Position numbers and translations under genes: made by a program. From NCBI GenBank assembly GCA_016630955.3, contig CM049998.1:310001-374000 (forward strand): 64,000 bases of DNA. Reading direction: 5' to 3'. Below, in pieces: positions 54,295 to 64,000 of the stretch. This stretch comes from Didymella arachidicola (lineage: Eukaryota > Ascomycota > Dothideomycetes > Pleosporales > Didymellaceae). The notes under the pieces were generated by a model. That model was not told the DNA's origin. It ran no database searches and was given only the letters and a program-made list of their open reading frames with translations. The stretch's first letter is position 1. Each line of letters begins with the position of its first letter.

Positions 54295-54912
54295 TCAGCT
54301 CCACCCAGCGAGCCCCCAAACACTCTTCCTCACGCCTTCAATCCCGCTCCAGAATCCACAGCTGACTGTCTGCCCCAGCAGCGCAAGCTGACTCAGGTCA
54401 TCCTTCACCGGGATGATGACCTCCTTCCCATCACCCAAGTCTTCTTCCATCATCTCAATCTTCTTCTCCTCAGCCTCCTCGACCTTGACGTACTCTTCTT
54501 CAACGCCAGTCAAAATGGAGTCCTTTCGGCTGCGCAATCGCTTACGCTCAGCAGCCATGTCCAGCGCCAGAAGGAGTGGTGTCGGTTCCAGCTCTGTGCG
54601 ATTTGGACTTGACTCGGCTGAAGATGGCGTCGAAGGGGTCTTGGTAGGTGTGGAAGGTGCCGAGTCCGCAGAGGGATCCATGACCATGCGGAGGAGGGTC
54701 GGTTGGCGAGCGTGCAGGGACATGCTTGCGAGTGTGGTGAGCTTGGTCTCGGACCGGGGCGATGGGAGCACCGTGCGGACAGAATGAACTGGTGGAGCAA
54801 AGGGCTTTGGATTCAGGTGTGTCGAGTAGCAGGGAAATCGTTGGCTGTGAGAGCTGCTTGATGGTGAAGTTGACAAGAAACCTGGTGAGCGGTAGACGTT
54901 GAAATATGGCAA
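54295..54912 (-). CDS. Hypothetical protein, 205 aa
   Basis: Intronless frame. The N-terminal 60 residues are Ser/Pro-rich. A Ser/Thr/Pro stretch (SAPSTPTKTPSTPSSAESSP) precedes a conserved-looking C-terminal half: LLLALDMAAERKRLRSRKDS, EEEYVKVEEAEEKKIEMMEE and a final VSCGFWSGIEGVRKSVWGLA. The true start may be the inner Met at residue 64 (MSLHARQP). Basic then acidic blocks suggest a soluble, possibly nuclear protein. No family recognised. Convergent with the 419-residue gene. Confidence 0.5.
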   Translation of the reverse strand: MPYFNVYRSPGFLSTSPSSSSHSQRFPCYSTHLNPKPFAPPVHSVRTVLPSPRSETKLTTLASMSLHARQPTLLRMVMDPSADSAPSTPTKTPSTPSSAESSPNRTELEPTPLLLALDMAAERKRLRSRKDSILTGVEEEYVKVEEAEEKKIEMMEEDLGDGKEVIIPVKDDLSQLALLGQTVSCGFWSGIEGVRKSVWGLAGWS

Positions 54913-55492
54913 GCGAGGTTCAGATTATCACACCACAGGCTCATGCGGCTTGTAGCGCAAGTGCAATGGTAGCTGCCACATTGGATGGATAGGTGAGGCG
55001 AACATGCGGTGTAAAGTGGTGGGTCGACACGTGTCAAGGTGGGTCCTGGCCGGCCAGACGACAACAAGTTCCATAATCAGGAAACGCTCAGTAGGCAATA
55101 GCCAGAAGATCAGGAGTTGTTTCGATTAAGAGTTCGAGCAAGTGAGCAGTATGGTTCCTGCCGCGTGATCGGTAAACTGTTAACATTAGCCAAGAACCCA
55201 GTGACGAGAGGACTGGAACGTGCAATAATATGTGTCTCTTTTCCACATTGCCTCTCTTCAGTATTGCTGAGTATCTGTCTCTCGAGATCAGATCTCGGTA
55301 TTGATTGCACCTCATTCTGCCTCGGTAAGACAGGCGTCAGGTACTTGCTTGGTCAGTCAGTATAGCCCTTACGGACCGCCGAAACTAACAAGGAGCTTCT
55401 CCACCACAGTACACGACCATGAAATACACTCCCAAACCCATGGTATAAAACTAAGCGCCTCACCAAAACACCAAACACTTCCCCAAAAACAA
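54913..55492. other. Intergenic between two hypothetical genes
   Basis: 580 bp. Promoter of the 205-residue gene and 3' flank of the 175-residue gene. No gene recognised. Confidence 0.4.
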
Positions 55493-56020
55493 TCACCCGC
55501 TATAATACTCCCTCACACTCCTCTCCGGCGCAAAATACCCCCCAACCTCTCTTTGTCTCAACCTCTCCGCTGCAGCACGCTCTTCCTCCAATCTCCTCCG
55601 CCTCTCATCCCTCACCATCACATCATGCCTCTCCTGCTGGACATCCCTCCCCACCGTCCTCTGCTGCTGCACACGATCTGCGAATGGCTGCTGCTGACCC
55701 CATCCAGAATGCGTCGGCTGCGCCACCTGATCGTTCCGCTCCAAATGCCCGGCTACCTGCTCCACACTCAGCGCGCGGCCGGTCACGGGGTTTCTGCCTG
55801 CCAAGCGTCGCGCTTCCTCGAGGTACGTTGGTGATACTGGGCGGGGAGGTATGCGTGTCGATAGTGTGAGACTTGTGGGGTGGGAATGCGCTGCTTGCGC
55901 AGCGTAGGGAGGGACGTGGTGTGCGGATTCTGGTGTTGCGCGGTGGCCAACGTGGTATTGGTTGACGTAAGGGTTTGAGAGGTCTTTGCCTAGGAGAAGC
56001 TTTTTGAGGAATGAAGGCAT
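55493..56020 (-). CDS. Hypothetical protein, 175 aa
   Basis: Intronless frame beginning MPSFLKKLLLGKDLSNPYVN. The middle has PPRPVSPTYLEEARRLAGRN and GRALSVEQVAGHLERNDQVA, and the C-terminus is a charged helix (RDERRRRLEEERAAAERLRQ) followed by a short Tyr/Gly end. No signal peptide or known domain. The steady coding composition and a good start context support a real gene of unknown function. Confidence 0.5.
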   Translation of the reverse strand: MPSFLKKLLLGKDLSNPYVNQYHVGHRATPESAHHVPPYAAQAAHSHPTSLTLSTRIPPRPVSPTYLEEARRLAGRNPVTGRALSVEQVAGHLERNDQVAQPTHSGWGQQQPFADRVQQQRTVGRDVQQERHDVMVRDERRRRLEEERAAAERLRQREVGGYFAPERSVREYYSG

Positions 56021-56643
56021 GGTGGGGAGTTGTTTGAGGGCAGGTCGTCCCGGTTGATGTGTAAGTGGGCGTATATGTTGATGGATGTAGTGCTATTGTC
56101 GTTCGTCTGGTGCGCGACGTGACGGCCCTTGCACAGAGGTTTAAAGCACAGGAACGGCTATTTGATGTCCCTAAAGCCGTGAGATTTCGGCGGTCAAGAT
56201 GTGGGCGTGAGGTTGCATGAAAATGTGCCAAATCCAGCTCTTGTGTAATAATGCGCAGTTCGTCTTGCAATGTGAAATTTCAGTGCACAGGTGAATCGGA
56301 CGTGTCCACTGGGATTTAAAATGTTTGAAGTTCCGCAACAGGGCTGTCGCAGCCTTCTGCCTAGCCAGAACAAGGTGTTTCCGTTATTGAGGCGTCCCAC
56401 GCTAGCGCGTTTTCATGAATCTGGCCAAGCCTCGTGATCAGCATCTTACCATACTTCAAAGAACTGATATAACGTGCCAAGCGGCTATTAGATAACTGTT
56501 CAATATTGCGAGAACTTGCTGTCTATGCTGCTGCCTATGCTCAAACCTGGATGCCTCTTGGGTATCCTTTAACGCCATGCCATGCTGATGCAAAGTAAGT
56601 AAATCAACAAAGCCAAACGCAATCACTGCAGCGTCAAACGCGC
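56021..56643. other. Intergenic, hypothetical gene / SEC1 3' flank
   Basis: 623 bp with the promoter of the 175-residue gene and the SEC1 3' flank. No gene recognised. Confidence 0.4.
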
Positions 56644-58956
56644 CTAGTGTTTTGACGAGAAGAAGTGGTGCTTCTTTTTCTTCTTTTCCTTCTCCTTCTC
56701 CTCCTTGTGTAGTTTCCCGCTGCTTGGTGCTGGAGCGGGGCTCTGAGCGGGCGGTCTCTGCGCATTCAAATTCATCTGCCCCATGGCTGCCGTCGGCGGT
56801 TGCGGTGCGCCAGGTCGTGATCCACTGGCCCGTGGCCCTGAAGGAAGACCTTGCGGCATCGGCTTTGAGCCTGCTGGCGGAGGCGCTGGTCTTGGCGGCT
56901 CTGGCTTCTCGAAGAGGTGCTTGGGCGCTTTGGGTTGTGGTCCGTCTGCGGGCAGGTGAAGTCTATCACGACGTTGACTGAGGTCGCCGACCTGGCGCAG
57001 GAAGAGCTGTGGTTTCATCATGTGTGAGGTGACAAGGAACACATCTCTCGATGTCTTCTCCGAGATTTCATAGCAGGCTCGCGATTCGGAGTAGGTCGCG
57101 CCACCAGCCATGAAAACGATAACACGCTGCCGAGGCTCCACGCTTGCCAGCCGAGACTTAGCCCAAGTAGGTTTCGCTGCACGGAGAGACGAGGCTTGTG
57201 CGCTCTCTTGCATGTTTATGTCCTCGGGTGCCGCCTTCGTGAATGGGAAAATGTCTTGTGGCAATGATCCTCGAACATGGGCCTCAAGCATATCCTGCAT
57301 GGCTGGCGAAAACCTTGAGAGACCGTACTCTTCAGCGTTCGGTGGTGGCACAGCATTGCGAGCGAAGAGAGGCTGCGGAGGTTCGCGCTTCTCCTTCAGT
57401 TGCCTACTTACTCGCGCTCCCAGAAGGTCAAGATTTCGGACCACCTCCATATCTGGTGGTGGTAACTGGGCGTGGAAAACAAGCTTCTGGAGGTCTGCTG
57501 GTAGAACGCCATCCCGGAACAGAACGTAGAGAGCGATCAGGCGCAGTCGATCGGCCGGTGCCACTGCTGGATCGTCTAAGGTTCGAACGACCTGATCAGC
57601 CATATTCTTGGCCTTTCGATAGTCTTCGTCCAGTCCAGTGGACAGACACTGCTCAACCGAAGCCACATCTGGTAGCTTGTGCTTCTGAAAGATGTCCATG
57701 CACTTCTCAGCCATGCCCAAATGCAAAGTGTAAGACTCCTTCATTTCCTGGAATTGTGGAAGCCCAGCAATCATATCCTTGATGGCGTTCAAACCATTCA
57801 TGCCAGCTGCATTCTGTGCGTCTTGGTTGGTGAAGTTGGGATTGTCTGCAATGAACTTTTGGAAGTCGCTGATGAGCTTGTCCAGAGTGTCCTTCATGTG
57901 TCGGTGTCTGTTCTCGACCCAAATCTTGTCTTTATCGCTAATCTCCATCTCCTTCTCTTCCGCACCTGGGTCGTCCTCATTTACAACCGCGCGGTAAGTC
58001 ACCTTGTCTGTATCGTTGATCGGTAACAGGTCCATTGCCATGGCCTGGTACGTAAACTCGTGCAGGAAAGGAGCGTGAAGATCCATGGATCGATCCGTAA
58101 TGTAGAGGGCGCCACGTGGACGGTTGGATTGTGGAGGGAAATCCTGGTTGAATTGAGCGTACATGTCAAGCTTGTCTTGAACGAACCGAGCGAGGTGCGA
58201 ACAGAGGACGCTCGCTTCGTGTGTTGGAGTTCGTGGTCGGTAGTATCGAATGATGGGGTATTCACCCAGCGCGACACAGACACCGGTGATCTAGAACTTG
58301 GGTCAGGATGACATGGTGATGCTCGCTTGTAGGCCTACCTTCTCCGCCATCTCCTCCATGTGTCGCACAACCTCGTTGTTGCACTCTGGGTGGAACAAAA
58401 TGGGGAAACTCCAGGGGTCCTTAAAAGTGACAAGGTGCGATTCTTGCGGGTGGTAGTCAAGATGCACCGTCCTGAATGCCCTGATCTGTTCGCGTGCCAT
58501 TTGCGAACGGTCGATACGTTCCTTCAACGGTGGTGGCAGCAATGTTGTCCAGATGAGAAACATGCCTCGGTAACGCCGTGCCTCGAGCTCAGCCATGACG
58601 CAGTCGACGATGTGCGGCTTGGGCGAGAGGATATAGATGGCGTCCATGTCGCGCTGCGTCTCGCGGCGGTCCTCGATCTTCTCGATATTCGTAATGTTGG
58701 AATTCAGGATGTCATCTTCCTTGACGACATTGTCTATGAGCTTCTTCGAGTCTTCATCAAGGATGAGGATCTTCCACTGCGGATGTGTTAGTATGTGATG
58801 ACGCTATGGGTCGAGTCGAGTCTACGCACGTCGCCGCGGACCATCTGGCGGATTGTGGTGAGAATTACTACGTGACGTGTCAGCTGGCGCCTCGTCAGGT
58901 ACGCGCGCAGTGTACTTGGACATACGCTCGCGCTGGATGTCTATCATGGACACCAT
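56644..58956 (-). CDS. SEC1: Sec1/Munc18-family exocytic SNARE regulator
   Basis: Exons 58956-58926, 58867-58830, 58776-58339 and 58290-56644 join to 717 residues, with introns of 58, 53 and 48 nt. The two small first exons give MVSMIDIQRELILTTIRQMV followed by RGDWKILI, the SM-family start. Other marks are MDAIYILSPKPHIVDCVMAE, CVALGEYPIIRYYRP, RGALYITDRSMDLHAPFLHE (the highly conserved DRxxD region) and RQRVIVFMAGGATYSESRAC. Sec1 binds assembled plasma-membrane SNAREs and promotes vesicle fusion, in concert with the exocyst. The last 120 residues are a Pro/Ala-rich tail ending in a Lys run (KEKKKKKHHFFSSKH), longer than in yeast. Divergent from SUV3 with 348 bp between starts. Confidence 0.95.
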
Positions 58957-59304
58957 CTTGGCGGGGTACGGCTGCCTGCGCCGGGAGGATGCAAAGGAAG
59001 GTTGAAGACGTCAGGAGCCGCAGACACACTGAAGATGTTGTAGGATCAAGGGGGGCGTTCTGTCTTGCAGGGCAATGCGGTGGGCTGCATACGCGACGTT
59101 GACAGGTGTGGGGCTTGTCGCAGCTCGAATGGTGTTGCGGGCAAAGTACCAAGGATCGCGGCGAGCGGAGGTCCGCCGTCGACTTGGACTGACTCGCAGG
59201 CTTGGCTTAACTTTTTGTGGATTGACGTCGTTGACTTGAGCGCGCCATTGCTTGACCACGGGACGATTTAACAGGCACTCTGACTGCTGCAGAGTCTCTC
59301 CTCG
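58957..59304. promoter_or_regulatory. Shared divergent promoter SEC1 / SUV3
   Basis: 348 bp between the two start codons; both promoters and leaders must be here. No clear TATA box. Confidence 0.45.
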
Positions 59305-61700
59305 ATGCTCGCACTGCCGGTGCGGCGAAATTCGCTGTGTTTGCTCTGCGCGTTTGCGACTCGCCAGGCGCAACCGCAGCGCCTCCTTCCTCGAATCCAA
59401 GTTGCGCACAGAGCAGGTGGCAACGTTGGCAAGAATATACGATCAGGGCGACCTGCAAAGAGTGCTTCCTTCAATCCTCTCACAGGGCCCAGAAGAGGAG
59501 GTTCCAGGGGCCCTCCAGCCGATGCCGTCCGCTCCACCGTCAGCAGCAAGCTTGACGCGCTCAAAGCCGAATTCGCCAAGCCAGCCTTCCTCGATAGCTT
59601 GCAGCTGAATCCGGAACAGTTCAAGAACGAATGGAAGCGATTCGAGGATTCGATCGGCGCGTGGGTGAAGCAGGGGAGCAGGGAGCTGGGGGACTTGGTC
59701 CACCAAGCAACACGGGGAAAGAAAACACTTGAAACGCGTATGCGATATCTGTTCTATGCGCAGACATGCGGTGGACGCTTCACGAAGGCTGAGCTGGAAA
59801 ACCAGAAAAAGGTGGCAGACCTGCGCTATCCTGCCGAATGGTATCCCGCCACCCGAGAAGTACCTCGAGTCGTCCACATGCACGTCGGTCCCACGAACTC
59901 TGGCAAGACCTATCATGCTCTACAGCGCCTCGAAGCCGCTAAGTCTGGCATATATCTCGGTCCGCTACGACTGCTTGCACACGAGGTCTTCACACGGTTG
60001 AACGCGAAGGGCAGGTCATGCGCGCTAGTCACCGGCGAGGAGCAGCGAATGCCTGAGGGAGACGTACCGCCCATGTACAGCTGTACTGTGGAGATGGCGC
60101 CTCTTAACACTAAATTCGATGTTGCCGTGATCGACGAGATTCAGATGATCAACCACCCGGAGCGAGGTTGGGCATGGACACAAGCCTTCCTGGGGCTGCA
60201 GGCACAAGAGATACACCTTTGTGGCGAGGCCAGAACCGTCAACATCATGCGTGAGCTGTGTGCACTCGTTGGCGATGAAGTCCACATCCACGAATACAAA
60301 CGCTTGACACCTCTCCAGGTGCAGCCACGCAGCTTGGGCGGTAAGTTAAGTAAGCTAGAGAAAGGCGATTGCTTGGTCGCTTTCACCGTGGTGGGCATTC
60401 ACGCACTGCGACGAGAAATTGAGAAGCAGACCGGCAAGAAATGCGCTATCGTATATGGCAGTCTGCCACCAGAGACAAGAGCCATGCAAGCTAGGCTGTT
60501 CAATGACCCAGATAATGACTACGACTATCTCGTTGCAAGCGACGCTATCGGCATGGGTTTGAATTTGTGAGTTGCTTGTGCAATACCTCATTCCGGAATT
60601 ACGCTGATTTACAAAGGGCTATCAAGCGTGTGATTTTCGAGTCTACCATGAAGAGTGATGGCACCAAATACGTGCCTTTGCAGATCTCAGACGTCAAGCA
60701 GATTGCTGGGCGTGCCGGCCGCTACAAGACCGCTGCTGATGCAGTGAGCGACAACACGCCCAAGGCGGATGGCGACAGCAAGGCTGTTGTGCCGAAAGAG
60801 AAGACTGTGGGATGGTGTACGACCCTCGACCAGATCGACCATGACTTTCTCAAGGACGCCATGGGCCGCGAGCCCGAACCAATCAAGACAGCTGGTCTGT
60901 TCCCTCCGTCCTTGATCGTTGAGCGCTTCGCCAACTACTTTCCGCCCGGGACGCCGTTCAGCTATATCCTCCTCCGCCTCCACGAGATATCCGAGATTCA
61001 CCCTCGTTTCCACCTTTGCGGTCTGAAGGAGCAGCTTACGATCGCAGATGCGATTCATACAGTCAAAGGCCTGAGCATTCAGGACCGCATCATGATCACT
61101 TCTGCACCCTGCAATATGCGCAATGACGGGGAGAAGAAGTTCTTGCGCACTCTAGCTGAATGCATAGCAGAAGGCAGGACAGCCCATCTTTTGGAGCTTC
61201 CAAACCTCCCACTGGACGTTATGGACGAACCTGCTCGAGGCGACCGCGAATATCTGTACTCGCTAGAGCAGCTTCACAAGATGGTGGTCTTGTATCTCTG
61301 GCTTAGCTACCGCTTCCCCAACGTCCTCTCCACTCGACCGCTTGCAGTGTACACTAAGAAACTGCTCGAAGATCAGATTGAAGACACGCTCCAGCGGTTC
61401 TCGCACACAGAGCTCAGGAAGGCGCAGAAGGAGAAACGTGAGCGCGCCAGGCTGGAGAGGGAGAAGGAGGCGGAACAGTCCATCAGGGCGATTGACACAG
61501 AGATCCTCCCGCCACCCAACATGCCTGCTGAGGCGAAGGACATCGTCAATGACGAAACCGCTTCTGAGGATGCGCTGCCTGCAACAGATGACTTGAACGA
61601 ATACCCTGATGAGCCTGTTGAAGGGGCTGAGAACACCAGCGAACTCGACTCTATGCCTGATGGAAATACGGCTGAGCAACCACGGTCAGAGAATCATTGA
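59305..61700 (+). CDS. SUV3: Mitochondrial ATP-dependent RNA helicase Suv3
   Basis: Exons 59305-60566 and 60617-61700 join across a 50 nt intron to 781 residues. The first 45 residues are basic and look like a mitochondrial presequence. Helicase motifs: Walker A GPTNSGKT (195-202), LGPLRLLAHEV, TGEEQR, VIDEIQMI (about 275-282, the Suv3-type DEIQ box), YGSLPPETR, ASDAIGMGLNL at the splice and QIAGRAGRY. The Suv3 C-terminal part follows (HEISEIHPRFHLCGLKEQLT). With the exoribonuclease Dss1 it forms the mitochondrial degradosome that turns over RNA. The end is an acidic low-complexity tail (EGAENTSELDSMPDGN). Length fits fungal Suv3. Confidence 0.95.
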
Positions 61701-62740
61701 AATCGAAGTTTGGATGTGCGAGTAGAAGGTTTTCCAGGTATCCATGCATTTTCGGCGTCCTGACAACTGTCCCAGACAGATGCATCTGCGCATCACGACA
61801 AATCCTTATACCAGTCATAGACATGTAACAACACTGTACATACCACCGACATCATCACTGTCTCAGGGGTATAAAATCAGCCTTTGTTAGAACAAGGGCT
61901 TCCCTTACTACCGTATGTGCAGGATATCACACCAACAACTACACTATATGTATTTCTCGCTGACTTCGCCCGCAAGCTGAGCAATGGATCCTTCACAGCC
62001 TATATATTTCTCGCCACGGTTCTTTCACGCACGATCGCCACATCTGCCTTTCGGCGCAGGCTCAGTCATGGTTCTTCGCTCCCTTAAAGACCCCTCGTTT
62101 GAGCCATTGGGCATTTTCACACCTTCAGAGGAATGGGGTCGTCCTGTTGACTCCATTTTCTCTTGCTTTACACTACACTGATGGGCGTCACGTTTTCGCG
62201 ACTGTCAGGAGCGAGTCTGCTTCTCATGTTATTTGGGTGACTGTACCTTTGCCTCTCAGCATTCCACGGCTGTAGACGATCACAGAATAGGATCGTTACA
62301 GTCTGAAGAATGACGTTCATGGTCGTTTTCGGAATTTGGATGCATAGGCAGCCTTATAGAGTCTTATGATGAAACGCACTGCACAAGGGCGATACTCCGC
62401 AGAAGCCAATACGTACAGAGTCGTCACACATCAAGCTGTAAGATCACCTTTCGAAGCCATCAATCAACGTCGGGATGTCGAGGGACTTCATTCAATGCGC
62501 AGTGCAAAGCAGTGGTGACGTCTGAGGCGCGAAATTCAAGGGTCGCTGTTAGCGCTTCCAGGAGATGATAGTTGGGGCTCGTGCGCGGAAGCGCCGGACA
62601 GAATTACAGCCTCGAACATCTTCCACTCTAACCAACATCCCCTCTGCACGTCCTCGAACACCCTCTACAGTCTTACCAGTGCATCAGCTAATCTCTTCCT
62701 ACCCGAGTCGTGCAGCTTCGTCGCCGCGCAAACTGCCGCC
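61701..62740. other. Intergenic, SUV3 to KEI1
   Basis: 1.04 kb between two plus-strand genes. Short frames only. It includes the SUV3 3' flank and the KEI1 promoter with a CT/AC-rich leader near 62600-62700. No gene recognised. Confidence 0.4.
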
Positions 62741-63800
62741 ATGATGGCGCCTTCCCACATCCTCGAGATTCCGCGCCCACGGGTATGTCGTAGCGCGTGC
62801 CTCCAGGCACGACTCCCAAGATACGATCAGAGAATACTGACGGTGCGTGCAGACGTTCCTTCAGAAGATGTCCCTCCGCACCGGCGCGGAGATCATCACC
62901 TACCTGCAGGTCATCAACAAGGTCTCTGGCGTGTACGGCCTCCTTGCCATCGTCACCGGCGCATCCATCGACGGCTTCCAGCTTTCCATGTACATTTATT
63001 CGACCCTCGCGCTGTTCGCCACATGCTTCTTGTACAGACATATCCGTTTACAGAGCCCCTTTGAGACCGTTCTGCTCGCGCACCTCTACGCCCTCGACTC
63101 GGTCATTAATGCTTTGTACACGGCCTTCTTCGGCATCGCTTGGTTCTACACACTCGCCGCCCACTCCGAGAGCGACTCTGCTATCCCTGGCCAGTCCGGT
63201 ATGTCTGAAAATGCTGGCTTTACAAGCCCCAAGCACAACGTCTCCGAGGTCGATGTCGTTGCGACCCCCACGGGAGGCCTCACGGGAGGACAAAACGCTA
63301 TCGCTGGAGGCGTGCCCCAGGATGGTGCGCCAGGCGTTGGTGTTGGTCTTGGGAATGCCGTTTTCCAGAGCAGCAGCATCATGAGCATCTCCCTGATCTC
63401 TAGCGTCTGGGCCATGCGCGTTTACTTTGTCTTCATCATGCTGGCTTTTGCCCGCCAGTGCCTGCGCCAGCACATTGCCTCTCACGCCGCCTCTGCTGGG
63501 TGGTATAGCTCGAATAGTATGCAGACTACAGCCACCGACCTCGCCGAGAATCCCTTCCTCGAGGGCAAAGAGCAGGGTGATGGCTGGAGAGGCAAGCTTG
63601 GCCGCGTCATGCTCAGCGGCGCGCCTAAGTACTGGCTCGGTGCTGACGGCGAGCACGAGTGGCAGCACTCTGTTGGTGGCAAGTTCAAGAAGGATACACA
63701 GCTTGAGCAGCCCGTTGGCTTCAGCGAGCGCGAGAGGAGGCGCAGGAGCGGTACCGGCCCGCCCGTCCCACAGCTCGCCAACTTGTCGATCGTGCGATAG
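62741..63800 (+). CDS. KEI1: Inositolphosphorylceramide synthase subunit Kei1 (DUF1753)
   Basis: Exons 62741-62782 and 62853-63800 join across a 70 nt intron to 329 residues. The body matches Kei1: TFLQKMSLRTGAEIITYLQV, NKVSGVYGLLAIVTGASIDG, a second membrane pair (STLALFATCFLYRH; VINALYTAFFGIAWFYTLAA) and VWAMRVYFVFIMLAFARQC, then a cytosolic tail with GWRGKLGRVMLSGAPKYWL. Kei1 is the Golgi partner of the Aur1 catalytic subunit and is needed for complex-sphingolipid synthesis. Between membrane segments there is a Gly-rich loop (TPTGGLTGGQNAIAGGVPQ) longer than in yeast, the usual state in filamentous fungi. Two Met codons open the frame; either may be used. Confidence 0.85.
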
Positions 63801-64000
63801 ACTCGCATATACAGAACGAGTCGGCTTGAGGAGTGTGCCAACGCAGAGAAAGTTTGGTGACGATTGACGACCAGGCAGCAGTTAATGACTACATAATAGT
63901 TCGGCCCTGATGTGGACCGGGCGCAGGCGCATATTTGTATTATACCTATCAGAAAGAGCTTGGAACGAAAAAAGAGGCTCATTACTCCGGTGTGGGAGGT

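Overview
The window reads as nuclear DNA of a filamentous ascomycete (Pezizomycotina; Dothideomycetes/Pleosporales is my best guess, from gene style rather than any marker). Support: many 45-75 nt GT-AG introns with CTAAC/CTGAC-type branch points, fungal-only families (DUF3176, Kei1, Zn2Cys6 regulators, GH135/spherulin-4, EXO84, TOM20) and TA-inserting pogo/Fot1-type DNA transposons. Exon joints below were worked out by hand from splice sites, reading frame and family homology. All lengths are for the spliced product.

Layout. 0-11 kb: F-box protein, membrane-anchored spherulin-4/GH135-like protein, ribosomal protein uL6 (RPL9), aldo-keto reductase, small DUF6699-like protein, second F-box protein. 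11-16 kb: three tandem minus-strand paralogs of a family I cannot name (N-terminal ~150-residue domain, S/T/P-rich linker, coiled coil). Two of them look damaged or hard to splice. 16-26 kb: compact housekeeping block with quinone oxidoreductase, a 219 bp MITE, SANT/Myb-like protein, NOP53, YPT6, TOM20 and EXO84, including two short divergent promoters. 26-37 kb: accessory region with three copies of a DUF3176 membrane-protein gene (one with an in-frame stop, one decayed relic split by an intact pogo-type transposon, one complete). 38-49 kb: secreted M28 aminopeptidase whose C-terminus is HDEL, secreted choice-of-anchor-B protein, HAD phosphatase and a Zn2Cys6 regulator, separated by long gene-poor gaps. 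50.5-52.4 kb: second pogo-type element with a stop codon in its transposase. 52.8-64 kb: mitochondrial amphipathic-helix protein, two small hypotheticals, SEC1, SUV3 and KEI1.

How the genes relate. EXO84 and SEC1 act at the last step of exocytosis, YPT6 in Golgi/endosome traffic and KEI1 in Golgi sphingolipid synthesis, so several secretory genes share the window, but they are not an operon-like unit. TOM20, SUV3 and the 419-residue protein are mitochondrial. No rRNA, tRNA, CRISPR array or secondary-metabolite backbone gene was seen. The most novel-looking material is the tandem coiled-coil family at 11.2-15.7 kb, the HDEL-tailed aminopeptidase, the 17-bp-periodic repeats inside the transposon ends, and the DUF3176 relic whose reading frame rejoins exactly when the transposon is removed.
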